A stretch of 40,271 nucleotides of DNA from Streptomyces sp. HD (GCF_028369295.1 NZ_JAQMYP010000073.1:1-40271); one strand, 5' to 3'; positions 24,790-32,800 are shown, numbered from the stretch's first letter. Numbers and translations: made by a program. The notes: generated from the sequence alone by a model not told the origin.

Positions 24790-26028
24790 TCAGACCGTGG
24801 ACAGATCGATCGCCCGGTCGACGTCCTGCGGCTGGAGCACGCGCAGGATGCCCTCCAGCAGGTAGTAGTCGGCGTACGGGAGGGAGATCTCGACCCCGTC
24901 CTCGCTCGGCCGGTTGCGGGTACAGCGGGCCACGACCGCGTCCGCGCGGGTCGAGTTCCTGGTCAGGCACGTCTCGGCCAGCGCGGTGAGCAACCTCAGC
25001 GCCACCTCGCGGTATGTCTGTCTGCCGGTGGCCACGGACAGGTCCAGCAGACCGCACGCCATGATCGCCCCGGCCGAGGCGTCCTTGATGTCGTACGGCT
25101 GTTGCGGGGCGCGGTAGTCCCACACGGGAACGTGGTCCGGGGTCAGCGCCCCCACGGCGTAGTCCGCGAGCCTGCGGGCGGTGGCCAGGAACTCGGGGTT
25201 CCTGGTGCGCCGGTACATGGTGGTGAAGCCGTACAGGCCCCACGCCTGTCCGCGCGACCAGCACGACGTGGGGTTGTATCCCTGCACGGTGTTCGGGCCG
25301 ATCGGGGCGCCGGTGGCCGGGTCGAAGTCGTAGACGTGCGGGGTGGACCCGTCCGGGCGCGGGAAGACCCGCTGTGCGGTCTTCGTATGCTCCACGGCGA
25401 TGTCCAGGTACGTACCGTCGCCGGTCTGGCAGCTCGCGAACGCCAGCAGGTCGAGGTTCATCATCGTGTCGATGATGACGCGGCCGGCGTTTCTGTCGTC
25501 GTCCAGTGCGCCCCAGGCTCTGATGAAGTGCCCGCGTGGGTTGTAGCGCCGGATGAGGGAGTCGGCGGCTCGCACGGCTCCGGTCCGCCACGTGTCGTCG
25601 CCCGTCAGCCGCCATGCGGTGACCCAGGACGGGTAGAAGAGGAACCCGAGGTCGTGCGTGCCGGTGTCGTACTGGCGCGGGGCCAGCCTCGCCGCCGAGG
25701 CCAGGGCCCGGGTGCGGAAGGCGTCGTCCTTGCTGTGGAGCCAGGCCATCCAGAGCGTGCCGGGCCAGAAGCCGCCGACCCAGTCGCCGTTCTGCGAGTA
25801 GACCCACTTCTCGAACTTCGTGCCGACGGGGAAGCCGGTCACGGTCGGTGCGACGGCGTGGAGTTTCTCGACGGCGTAGTCGGCCGCCGAGCGGAGCTTG
25901 CGCAGAGTCGGTGCCGGCGTCGGGCCCGCGGGGGCATCCGCGGCGGCGGCGATGGCGGGTGTCGTGGAAGCGTTTGGCACTGCGGCACCGGCCGCCGTGG
26001 CCAGCACGGTGCGTCGGGAAACGCTCAT
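24790..26028 (-). CDS. GH88-family unsaturated glucuronyl hydrolase, exported
   Basis: This protein of about 412 residues starts at ATG 26028 behind GGAGGGACGGGC. It opens with a twin-arginine signal (SVSRRTVLATAAG). The body is the (alpha/alpha)6 barrel of GH88: NGDWVGGFWPGTLWMAW, THDLGFLFYPSW, IIDTMMNLDLL, and SRGQAWGLYGF near the end. D126 and D187 are 61 residues apart, the same spacing as catalytic D88 and D149 of the Bacillus unsaturated glucuronyl hydrolase. The enzyme hydrates the double bond of unsaturated uronates made by lyases and so frees the sugar. It is the third gene of the leftward GH95-GH97-GH88 unit, 88 bases after GH97, and converges on the lyase gene. Tat export suggests a folded, possibly cofactor- or metal-dependent protein. 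Confidence 0.92.
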   Translation of the reverse strand: MSVSRRTVLATAAGAAVPNASTTPAIAAAADAPAGPTPAPTLRKLRSAADYAVEKLHAVAPTVTGFPVGTKFEKWVYSQNGDWVGGFWPGTLWMAWLHSKDDAFRTRALASAARLAPRQYDTGTHDLGFLFYPSWVTAWRLTGDDTWRTGAVRAADSLIRRYNPRGHFIRAWGALDDDRNAGRVIIDTMMNLDLLAFASCQTGDGTYLDIAVEHTKTAQRVFPRPDGSTPHVYDFDPATGAPIGPNTVQGYNPTSCWSRGQAWGLYGFTTMYRRTRNPEFLATARRLADYAVGALTPDHVPVWDYRAPQQPYDIKDASAGAIMACGLLDLSVATGRQTYREVALRLLTALAETCLTRNSTRADAVVARCTRNRPSEDGVEISLPYADYYLLEGILRVLQPQDVDRAIDLSTV

Positions 26029-26116
26029 GCCCGTCCCTCCAACTGGACAACGGGAGAAAGGAGTTGACCGAGCCTTGCACGACGGGCGCGACACTGTACA
26101 CCCACGTGAGCAATGT

Positions 26117-28030
26117 TCATGTCTGTGAACGAACAGAGCAGGTGGTGATCCCCGCCCGCCACGGGCAGGCGAACCCGGCGAAGCCGCCGTTGGTCACGAC
26201 GTCCACGTCCAACACGTCCCCGCCGCGCAGCACTTGCCGCCTGCGGACCAGCCCGTCCGTGCCGTCCTCGATCGTCTCGACGAGCCAGCGTCCGGGGCCG
26301 ACGGTCAGCGGCACTTCGGCCGTGTGGGCGGCGCCCGCGTACACCCCGCCCAGGAACCAGCGGTCTGCGCTGCGTCGGGCGAGTACCGCTTCCCGGCCGG
26401 GCCGACCGGCGAGGAGTCGGGTGTCGTCCCAGGCGGCGGGGATCTGGTCGAGGAAGTCGCGGGCGAGCGGGCGGGCGTCGTACGACTCGGGGGTGCCCGC
26501 GAGCATCTGCAGGCCCGACTCGTAGGCGACGGTGAGTCCGACTTCGGCCGCGTCGGAGTTGGGGCGCAGGCCGACACGGTGGAAGGCGCCGGGGGTGAAG
26601 TCCATGGAGCCGATGACGTTGCGGGTGAAGGGCAGGGTGGTGAGGTGGGCGGCGGTGTTGGTGCGCTTCTCCTCGCCGGCGACGCCCTCCAGGGTCATGA
26701 CCTGGGGCCAGGTGCGCTGGATGCCCTTGGGGACGGTCGAGCCGTGGAAGTCGACCATGAGGTGGTGGGCAGCGGTCTCCGCCAGGACAGTGTCGTACCA
26801 CTGCAGCATGGGCTGCGCCTCGGAGTCCATGAAGTCGATCTTGACGCCCTTGACGCCCCAGCGTTCCAGGGTGGGCAGCCACCGGGCGCGCTCCTCGGGG
26901 GTGCCGAGTTCACGCTGGTGGATCCAGACGATGATGCCGACGCCCTTGGCGCGTGCGTAGTCGACGAGTTCCGGCATCCAGCTGTCGGTCTGCCAGTCCG
27001 GGTCGGTGGTGTCCCACTCGTCGGCCTTGAAGTACCAGCCCGCGTCGACGGCTTCGTAGGGCCAGTTCCGCTCGGCGGCGTAGTCGACGTAGGCCTTCTG
27101 CGCGGCGAGGCTCTGCCCGGCCGGTCGGCCGCCGGCGAGCCAGGTCCACAGCACCGTGCCGGGCCGGATCCAGGAGGTGTCGGCGACCTTGGAGGCGGGG
27201 GCGAGGTCGTCGGTGAAGGTGGAGCGGGTGACGGTGGGGAGGTCGCCGGTGACCATGGCCCGCCAGGGGGTGCGGAGGGGGCCGTCGGTGCGGATCCGGG
27301 CGTCGGCGAGTCTGATGCGGTAGGTGCCGGTGCTCTGGTCGTGGGCGAGGCGGGCGCCGGAGTAGGCGCCGGTGAGGTCGGACTCGGCGAGCAGGGTGTA
27401 GCCGCCGTCGGTCGCGAACAGCGCCTGGTCGGAGTACTCGCCGGTGGGGGCCGTCGCAGCGGTGTACTGGACGAACTGGCCCTCGTTGTCGGCCCGGTAG
27501 GTGCCGAGCCATGCGTTCGCGTCCGTCGGCAGGTTGAAGGCGGAGGTCTCGCCGAGGACGTCGCCGTGCCCGGCGGGCAGGACGTAGCGGTAGGCGACGC
27601 CGTCGCGGGAAGCGCGGACGACGAGGTCGAGTCGGGCGCCCGTGGGGGTGGCGAAGGACAGACGGGTCTCGTTCATGCGGACCCGTCTGTCCAGTCGCTT
27701 GCCGGACGTCGCCCGGTACCGCTCGTCGATCAGCCGGTCCTTTCGGCGCAGGAAGCGCAGGTCGCGGGAAAGGTCGGCCTGTCCGGTGACGATGCCGACG
27801 GGCGACGGCTCGATGACCGTACGGCCGCCGCGGGTCACCGTCAGGCTGACGGTGCCAGTGGCGTCGTCCAGGGATATCCGCGCGCTCGGTTCCTGGTCGG
27901 CGGTCCGTCCCGGGCCGGAAACGGTCCAGGCCTGCTCGCGTCGGTCGGCCCGAGCGTGCCCGGTCGTGAGAAGCGCGGCCACCAGTCCGGCGCAGAGCGC
28001 TGTGACCGCGGTCCGTATCGGTACCGCCAT
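26117..28030 (-). CDS. GH97-family exo-glycosidase, secreted
   Basis: This 637-residue protein has a Sec signal peptide (residues 1-28) and AGAGGG eight bases before ATG 28030. An N-terminal beta-sandwich (about 30-290) precedes a (beta/alpha)8 barrel (about 295-560) and a C-terminal sandwich, the GH97 layout. In the barrel, KIDFMDSEAQPMLQWY holds D399, and MTLEGVAGEE holds E448. The DFM Asp is where the retaining alpha-galactosidase branch keeps its nucleophile (D415, with E470 as acid/base, in the Bacteroides enzyme). The inverting branch has Glu ligands instead. So a retaining alpha-galactosidase-type activity is more likely than alpha-glucosidase, though L-arabinose-type substrates are also possible. 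It follows GH95 by 101 bases and precedes GH88 by 88. Confidence 0.9.
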   Translation of the reverse strand: MAVPIRTAVTALCAGLVAALLTTGHARADRREQAWTVSGPGRTADQEPSARISLDDATGTVSLTVTRGGRTVIEPSPVGIVTGQADLSRDLRFLRRKDRLIDERYRATSGKRLDRRVRMNETRLSFATPTGARLDLVVRASRDGVAYRYVLPAGHGDVLGETSAFNLPTDANAWLGTYRADNEGQFVQYTAATAPTGEYSDQALFATDGGYTLLAESDLTGAYSGARLAHDQSTGTYRIRLADARIRTDGPLRTPWRAMVTGDLPTVTRSTFTDDLAPASKVADTSWIRPGTVLWTWLAGGRPAGQSLAAQKAYVDYAAERNWPYEAVDAGWYFKADEWDTTDPDWQTDSWMPELVDYARAKGVGIIVWIHQRELGTPEERARWLPTLERWGVKGVKIDFMDSEAQPMLQWYDTVLAETAAHHLMVDFHGSTVPKGIQRTWPQVMTLEGVAGEEKRTNTAAHLTTLPFTRNVIGSMDFTPGAFHRVGLRPNSDAAEVGLTVAYESGLQMLAGTPESYDARPLARDFLDQIPAAWDDTRLLAGRPGREAVLARRSADRWFLGGVYAGAAHTAEVPLTVGPGRWLVETIEDGTDGLVRRRQVLRGGDVLDVDVVTNGGFAGFACPWRAGITTCSVRSQT

Positions 28031-28048
28031 GAGAACCCTCTCTGTGGT

Positions 28049-28121
28049 CCGTCCGGTCGGACGGTGGATGACGGACGGTCAGGTACGACGGACGTTCAGG
28101 TACGACGGACGTTCAGGTACG
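28049..28121. repeat. 17-bp triple tandem repeat and hairpin between GH95 and GH97
   Basis: Three head-to-tail copies of ACGGACG(T/G)TCAGGTACG occupy 28071-28087, 28088-28104 and 28105-28121; only the first has the G variant. A perfect hairpin CCGTCC-GGTC-GGACGG (28049-28064) follows in the direction of transcription, just before the GH97 ribosome site. The block fills the 101-base gap inside the operon and may tune GH97 expression or mRNA processing. Confidence 0.7.
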
Positions 28122-28131
28122 GACGGGTGGC

Positions 28132-30480
28132 TTACGGCAGCCCCCAGGCCGGACCCGGTTCGCTGACGGCGACGGGGGCGATGACGAGGTCGGGGCGGGA
28201 ACCGGAGTGGACGAGCACCTCGCGGCCTTTGGGCAGGTCGATGCCGAGGGTGCCCTCGCCCAGATCGTGGGTGCGGGCGGGGGTGCCGTCGTCGAGGAGC
28301 ACGGTGAGGGCGCCGGTCAGGCCGTGGCGGAGTCCGAGCGGCTCGCCGGCCAGGCTTCTGATCCGGATGAACCGGGTGGTCCCCGCCTTGCGGACGGCGC
28401 TGACCAGGAAGGCGCCCTGGGTGCGGAAGTCGTGCAGGGTGACGTCCGCCCAGTCGGCGGGGACGGCCGGGAAGACGCGGATCACGCCGCCCCAGCTCTG
28501 GCAGAACATGTCGTGCAGGGACTGGGAGGCGGACAGCGGCGTCTCGATGACCGGACCGGCCTCGGTGTAGTGGGTGTTGGCCTGGCAGGGGAAACGGGTG
28601 GCGGGGTCGAAGAACTTCCGCAGGTAGGTGATCGCGGTGTCGCCGTCGCCGGTCATCGCGTACATGGAGGCGGCCCCGGTGTAGCTGTAACCCCGGTGGG
28701 CGCCGGTCAGGGCGTGCCAGTGGGTCACAGACCTGGTGATGAGGTCGCGGTTCTCCGGCTGGTCCCAGTTGACGAGGTACAGCGGGTACACCATCAGCAG
28801 GTGCGAGTAGTGGCGATGGGACTGCGCGTACGGGGTGTCGGCGCCGATCATGAAGCCGTTGTCGTCGACCGGGTACGGCGTGAGGCGGGCCAGCACCTCC
28901 TGCCAGCGGGGCCTCAACTCGTCGTCGAGGCCGAGGAGTTCGGCGGATTCGATGAGTGTCCGGCAGCCCCAGCGGATCAGGGCGAGGTCGTAGTTGGTGT
29001 CCTGCGGGGGTACGACGGGGTACTCGGGCGAGAGGGTGCTCGGCAGGTGGAGCCTGCCGTCGCTGCCCGGAGTGAGGAAGTGCAGGTAGTAGCTGATCGC
29101 CCGGCGCAGCACCGGGTAGATCGTGTCGCGCAGCAGGGATTCGTCCATGGAGTGCCGGTACGACAGCCACGCGTTGTGCAGGGCCCAGGTGAGGTCGCCG
29201 GTCTCGGCGCCGGTGCCCGGCAGGCCCACGGCGCGGTTGGCGAACATGTCGGAGCTGCGGCCGACGCCGGAGCTGTCCGAACGGTAGGCGGCGGGCACGT
29301 TGGCGATGAGCTGTTCCTGACTCTGACGCAGGGTGGTGGCGAGCGAGTCGAGCTCCAGGTGGTTGGAGCCGTGGATGAGCCAGTACTCCAGCTGCACGTT
29401 GAGGTTCCACCAGACCGCGGGCCAGGGGGTGGGCTCCAGCCACGGCCCGGAGGTGGCCATGACGGGGCCGCCCGCGCGGCTGGCGGAGGCCACCTTGTAG
29501 AGCTGGATCCAGTGGAAGCTCTGCAGCCGCTGGTCGGGGAACGACACGAAGCTCTTCCGGTAGAACGCACGCCACCAGCGGGTGTGCCGTCGCCTGAGGG
29601 TGGCGTACGACGTCGCGCGGCGGAGGTTGCGCAGCGAGTCGGCCTCGGCGGCGGTGTCGGAGGGGAAGCTGTGGCCGACGCTGAGCAGCAGGTCGTCGCC
29701 CGTGCGGCGGTACGCGGTGGCGGTCCGGCCGCCGCCGGTGAGGGGTTGGAGCACCTGCCGGGTGCCGTCGGTGGTGGTCTGTGTGGTCCAGGGCGGGTTG
29801 GCGGTGTAGCCGGCGGGCGGGGCCTCCTGGATCTTCCGGGGGCTGACGGCCTCCTCGGGGTGGAACGTCCAGACGACCCGTTCGTCGCCGTCCGCTGTCG
29901 CGCGGACGGCGAGGACCTCGTCGTGGATGAGGGCGGCGAGGGTGAGCGTGCCGGCGGTGGTGGTGATGGTGCCGGTGAGTTCGGCGTTCCAGAGGCTCAG
30001 CCGCCAGTCGAGGGCGGTGATCGTCCCGACCGGTTCGAGCGTGAGGTGCCCGACCGGGAGGCGGCAGGTGCCCCAACCGCTGCCGAACTCGGGGCGGTGG
30101 TCCTGGACACGGCCGTGCTGGACGGTGAAGCGGATCTGCCGGGCGCCCGGCTCCTGGTAGACCATGCTGCCGAGCAGCCCGTCGCCGAGGAACGGGCCCT
30201 CGTACCAGCGGGTGGGCAGCCTGGTCCAGAGCAGGTCCTGGCCGCGCAGGAAGTCGTTCCAGGCCGTGTCGGTGGTCATGGTGTCGCGGAGTCTCCACGG
30301 GCCTCTGCCAACGTCGGCCACCGGGCCATCGGCGGCGGACGGGGCCGCTTGCAGAAGGTCTTCGGCGTGGGCCGTCGCGGGCAGGGCCGCTGCCGCCACG
30401 CCGCCCAGTGCGGTACCCAGGGCGGTGCCGAGAGCGGTTCTGCGGGGGATCGGCGAGCGTTTCTCCGGCTGCGAGGTCAT
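28132..30480 (-). CDS. GH95-family glycoside hydrolase, Tat-exported
   Basis: This 782-residue protein starts at ATG 30480 behind GGAGGGCAACG. A twin-arginine signal (PRRTALGTALGTALG..AHA) covers the first 40 residues. The family layout follows: N-terminal beta-sandwich (LPTRWYEGPFLGDGLLGSMV), a helical barrel, and a C-terminal sandwich. The WNLNVQLEYW segment has the Asn pair N359/N361, matching N421/N423 of the Bifidobacterium 1,2-alpha-L-fucosidase. E486 in SPEYPV is the likely general acid, and SHRHYSHLLMVYPL is the conserved His-rich loop. The usual FQIDGNFG motif with its Asp is replaced by PVIETPLS, with E646 at that place. GH95 members are alpha-L-fucosidases or alpha-L-galactosidases, so specificity is open. 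It is the first gene of the leftward operon. Confidence 0.88.
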   Translation of the reverse strand: MTSQPEKRSPIPRRTALGTALGTALGGVAAAALPATAHAEDLLQAAPSAADGPVADVGRGPWRLRDTMTTDTAWNDFLRGQDLLWTRLPTRWYEGPFLGDGLLGSMVYQEPGARQIRFTVQHGRVQDHRPEFGSGWGTCRLPVGHLTLEPVGTITALDWRLSLWNAELTGTITTTAGTLTLAALIHDEVLAVRATADGDERVVWTFHPEEAVSPRKIQEAPPAGYTANPPWTTQTTTDGTRQVLQPLTGGGRTATAYRRTGDDLLLSVGHSFPSDTAAEADSLRNLRRATSYATLRRRHTRWWRAFYRKSFVSFPDQRLQSFHWIQLYKVASASRAGGPVMATSGPWLEPTPWPAVWWNLNVQLEYWLIHGSNHLELDSLATTLRQSQEQLIANVPAAYRSDSSGVGRSSDMFANRAVGLPGTGAETGDLTWALHNAWLSYRHSMDESLLRDTIYPVLRRAISYYLHFLTPGSDGRLHLPSTLSPEYPVVPPQDTNYDLALIRWGCRTLIESAELLGLDDELRPRWQEVLARLTPYPVDDNGFMIGADTPYAQSHRHYSHLLMVYPLYLVNWDQPENRDLITRSVTHWHALTGAHRGYSYTGAASMYAMTGDGDTAITYLRKFFDPATRFPCQANTHYTEAGPVIETPLSASQSLHDMFCQSWGGVIRVFPAVPADWADVTLHDFRTQGAFLVSAVRKAGTTRFIRIRSLAGEPLGLRHGLTGALTVLLDDGTPARTHDLGEGTLGIDLPKGREVLVHSGSRPDLVIAPVAVSEPGPAWGLP

Positions 30481-30508
30481 CGTTGCCCTCCAGACCTGAC
30501 GGATCGTC

Positions 30509-30525
30509 GATACATCGGGTGTATC
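30509..30525. promoter_or_regulatory. GATACA-N5-TGTATC operator over the predicted start site
   Basis: GATACATCGGGTGTATC is a perfect 6-bp dyad with a 5-base spacer. It covers the transcription start predicted from the promoter at 30531-30559, which is the classic place for a repressor. The half-site pattern is not one I can assign to a named regulator. Confidence 0.55.
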
Positions 30526-30530
30526 CGCGA

Positions 30531-30559
30531 AACGTAGGCGCCTTGCGTGGACCTGTCAA
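30531..30559 (-). promoter_or_regulatory. promoter of the GH95-GH97-GH88 operon
   Basis: On the minus strand TTGACA (30559-30554) and TACGTT (30536-30531) are exactly 17 bases apart, close to the primary sigma factor consensus. The start is expected at about 30523-30525, giving a leader of about 43 bases to the GH95 ATG. Confidence 0.65.
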
Positions 30560-30698
30560 CGACAGATTGAGCACTGTAAGTGGCCTATCAATGGGCCGAG
30601 TTGGAGCTCCCTCCACGTCAGGGAGGCTCACTCGACTGCAACCCATCCGATGTCTTGGATGAAAGAAACATGGGCTCGTCATCGGTGGCTCCAGCCCC

Positions 30699-30955
30699 AT
30701 GGGCGCGCTCCACCGCCGGATCGAGACCGACGGCCCGCTGGACGCCGCCACGCAGGAGGGTTTCGGGGGCATCGGGTTCACCGCGCTCGCCCAGGGGCTG
30801 CTGACCGGGCGTCATCTCGACGGGATCCCCGCGGACTCGCGGGCCACGCAGGGCAAGTCGTTCGACGAGGGCCGGCTGTCGGACGGCATGCCGCGCCTGC
30901 CGCGTGCACTCAACAACATCGCGGCCGGCCGTGGGCAGAGCCTCGCCCAAAGGGC
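30699..30955 (+). pseudogene. aldo/keto reductase fragment
   Basis: The frame reads LDAATQEGFGGIGFTALAQG, LLTGRHLDGIPADSRATQGK, then LNNIAAGRGQSLAQ. This is the second half of an aldo/keto reductase of the YghZ-like type, from the barrel strand before L-A-Q-G-L-L-T to the helix that normally continues M-A-L-A-W. The N-terminal half with the catalytic Asp, Tyr and Lys is absent, and the C-terminus is lost after SLAQ. It is an isolated fragment beside the GH95 promoter. Confidence 0.7.
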
Positions 30956-31079
30956 ACGGCCCGCCACAGGTCGCCTGGCTCCCCCGCCCCCCTTGCGTGC
31001 TTCCACGCATCCACGCCTCCACGGCGGGTTTTGGTATGGACCTGACACTGTGCCGTCGCTAAGCTCTGCCCAACCCGAA

Positions 31080-31093
31080 TGAGAGCGCTCTCA
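31080..31093. promoter_or_regulatory. LacI/CebR-like operator before the protease
   Basis: TGAGAGCGCTCTCA is a perfect 14-bp palindrome, differing from the Streptomyces CebR consensus TGGGAGCGCTCCCA at two symmetric positions. It lies 50 bases before the protease GTG. A LacI-family sugar-responsive repressor is the likely ligand. Confidence 0.6.
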
Positions 31094-31143
31094 GCTTGCG
31101 GTTGTTCCACCCCACCTTGCTGGAACGACGAAGGGCAACTCCC

Positions 31144-32307
31144 GTGAGACGCACCAGACTCAAGTACGCAGGTCTCGCCGTACTCCTCGTGCTCGGCGGC
31201 TGGACCGCGGGCGGCACCGGGCCGGCCTCGGCGAACGACTCCGCTCCGGCCGCCGATGCCGTCGAACCCGCCTCCGCCGGACTGCTGCAGGCGATGCAGC
31301 GGGACCTCGGCCTGTCGAAGGAGCAGGCGAAGGCGCGGCTGGCCGCGGAACGCACCGCCATGGACCTCGCCCCGAAGGCGGACAAGGCCGCCGGGGCGGC
31401 CTACGGCGGCTCGTGGTTCGACGCGAAGAGCGGGCGGCTGACCGTGGCCGTCACGCCGGACGCGTCCGATGCGACCGTACGGAAGGTCCGGGCCACCGGA
31501 GCGGCGATGCGCACCGTCGCGCACAGCGCGCGCGAACTCGACGCGGTGAAGGCCCGCATCGACCGGATGGCCGCACCTTCGGGTGTGAGCAGCTGGCACG
31601 TCGATCCGGCGGGCAGCACGGTCGTCGTGAACGTCGTACGCGACAGGCAGACTGACAACGATGTCCGGCGCTTCGTCTCCCGTGCCCGGGCGGCCGGGCC
31701 GGTCACCGTCGAGACGGTCGCCGCGGCCCCGAGCACGTTCGCGGCGGGAACGGTCGGCGGCGACCCGTACTACACGGGCAACGTCCGCTGCTCCATAGGC
31801 TTCTCGGTGCACGGCGGCTTCGTCACCGCCGGGCACTGCGGCCAGCCGGGGGCCGCTGTCAGGGGCTGGGACGGCAGCCACATCGGTACGTTCCAGGGGT
31901 CCTCGTTCCCGGACAACGACTACGCCTGGGTGAGTGTCGGCAGTGGCTGGTGGACGGTGCCCGTCGTCCTCGGCTGGGGCACGGTCCCGGACCGGCTCGT
32001 GCGCGGCTCGGCCGAGGCCCCCGTCGGCAGCTCCATATGCCGTTCCGGCTCCACGACGCACTGGCACTGCGGGAACGTGCTGGCCAAGAACGAGACGGTG
32101 AACTACAGCCAGGGCGCCGTGCACCAGATGACCAAGACCAGCGTCTGTGCCGAGCCCGGCGACTCCGGCGGTTCCTTCATCAGCGGTGAACAGGCGCAGG
32201 GCGTCACCTCGGGCGGCTGGGGCAACTGCTCCGGCGGCGGGGAGACCTGGTTCCAGCCGGTCAACGAGATACTCAACCGCTACGGGCTGACCCTGCACAC
32301 GGCCTGA
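31144..32307 (+). CDS. streptogrisin-type secreted serine protease (S1 family)
   Basis: This is a 387-residue preproprotease. GTG 31144 is chosen because the signal peptide (RRTRLKYAGLAVLLVLGGWT..ASA) begins there; GAAGGG lies nine bases upstream. A propeptide of roughly 150 residues (LLQAMQRDLGLSKEQAKARL, then VRKVRATGAAMRTVAHSARE) follows, as in alpha-lytic and streptogrisin proteases, where it folds the enzyme. The mature chymotrypsin-like domain starts near residue 200 (VGGDPYY). The triad is H231 (TAGHC), D259 (DNDYAWV) and S341 (GDSGGS), with Cys pairs as in streptogrisins. There is no carbohydrate-binding tail. The gene is preceded by a LacI-type palindrome and followed by a hairpin, so it is a single unit. 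Confidence 0.95.
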   Translation: MRRTRLKYAGLAVLLVLGGWTAGGTGPASANDSAPAADAVEPASAGLLQAMQRDLGLSKEQAKARLAAERTAMDLAPKADKAAGAAYGGSWFDAKSGRLTVAVTPDASDATVRKVRATGAAMRTVAHSARELDAVKARIDRMAAPSGVSSWHVDPAGSTVVVNVVRDRQTDNDVRRFVSRARAAGPVTVETVAAAPSTFAAGTVGGDPYYTGNVRCSIGFSVHGGFVTAGHCGQPGAAVRGWDGSHIGTFQGSSFPDNDYAWVSVGSGWWTVPVVLGWGTVPDRLVRGSAEAPVGSSICRSGSTTHWHCGNVLAKNETVNYSQGAVHQMTKTSVCAEPGDSGGSFISGEQAQGVTSGGWGNCSGGGETWFQPVNEILNRYGLTLHTA

Positions 32308-32316
32308 CGCGAGGGC

Positions 32317-32357
32317 GGAGGGGCGGTCCTGACGGTGGCCGACCGGATCGCCCCTCC
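32317..32357 (+). terminator. terminator after the protease
   Basis: GGAGGGGCG (32317-32325) pairs with CGCCCCTCC (32349-32357) around a 23-base loop, ten bases after the protease stop. Confidence 0.55.
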
Positions 32358-32454
32358 CCCGGCCGGGTGTCCGTCGCCGGCACCACACCACTGAGGCGCC
32401 GGGACACGGGACCTGAAGCGGGGCAACCGGTGCGCGTGCGGCAGGATGAGGGTC

Positions 32455-32781
32455 ATGAGCGTAGTCAAGATCAACGTACTGACCGTCCCCACCGAACAGC
32501 GCGAGACGCTGGAGAAGCGGTTCGCCTCGCGGGCGCACGCCGTGGAGAGCTCGGACGGGTTCGAGTGGTTCGAGCTCCTGCGACCGGTGGAGGGCACCGA
32601 CAGCTACCTCGTCTACACGCGCTGGCGTGACGAGGAGTCCTTCCAGGCTTGGATGGAGGGTCCGATGAAGGCGGCCCACCAGGGCGGCGGCGCGGAGGGC
32701 GGCGAGCGTCCGAAGCCTGCGGCCAGCGGGTCCACGCTGTGGTCCTTCGAGGTCGTGCAGCAGGCGTCGCCGACGAAGTAG
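32455..32781 (+). CDS. MhuD/IsdG-type heme-degrading monooxygenase
   Basis: This 108-residue protein starts at ATG 32455 with GAGGG directly upstream. It is a ferredoxin-like alpha+beta barrel of the antibiotic-biosynthesis-monooxygenase superfamily (VKINVLTVPTEQRETLEKRF, FEWFELLRPVEGTDSYLVYT, RWRDEESFQAWM). The three residues that define heme-degrading members are all present and at the same numbers as in mycobacterial MhuD: N7, W66 and H75. So it should bind heme as a dimer and open the porphyrin to release iron, in the cytoplasm. The superfamily also contains cofactor-free monooxygenases, and the Asn-Trp-His triad is the reason to prefer heme. No iron box or heme transporter is next to it. 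Confidence 0.85.
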   Translation: MSVVKINVLTVPTEQRETLEKRFASRAHAVESSDGFEWFELLRPVEGTDSYLVYTRWRDEESFQAWMEGPMKAAHQGGGAEGGERPKPAASGSTLWSFEVVQQASPTK

Positions 32782-32800
32782 CAGTAGTAGCCGGAGCCGG

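Noticed and set aside
26234..28570. Plus-strand open frame of about 780 codons across GH97 and the end of GH95
   Set aside because: It is antisense to two strongly supported glycosidases, has no ribosome site, and its composition is typical of shadow frames.
28207..30537. Plus-strand open frame of about 776 codons opposite GH95
   Set aside because: Shadow of the GH95 gene; no motif or signal.
31032..31043. TGGTATGGACCT, similar to chitinase-promoter/DasR-type boxes
   Set aside because: Several mismatches to the known boxes, single copy, and the gene behind it is a protease without a chitin-binding domain.
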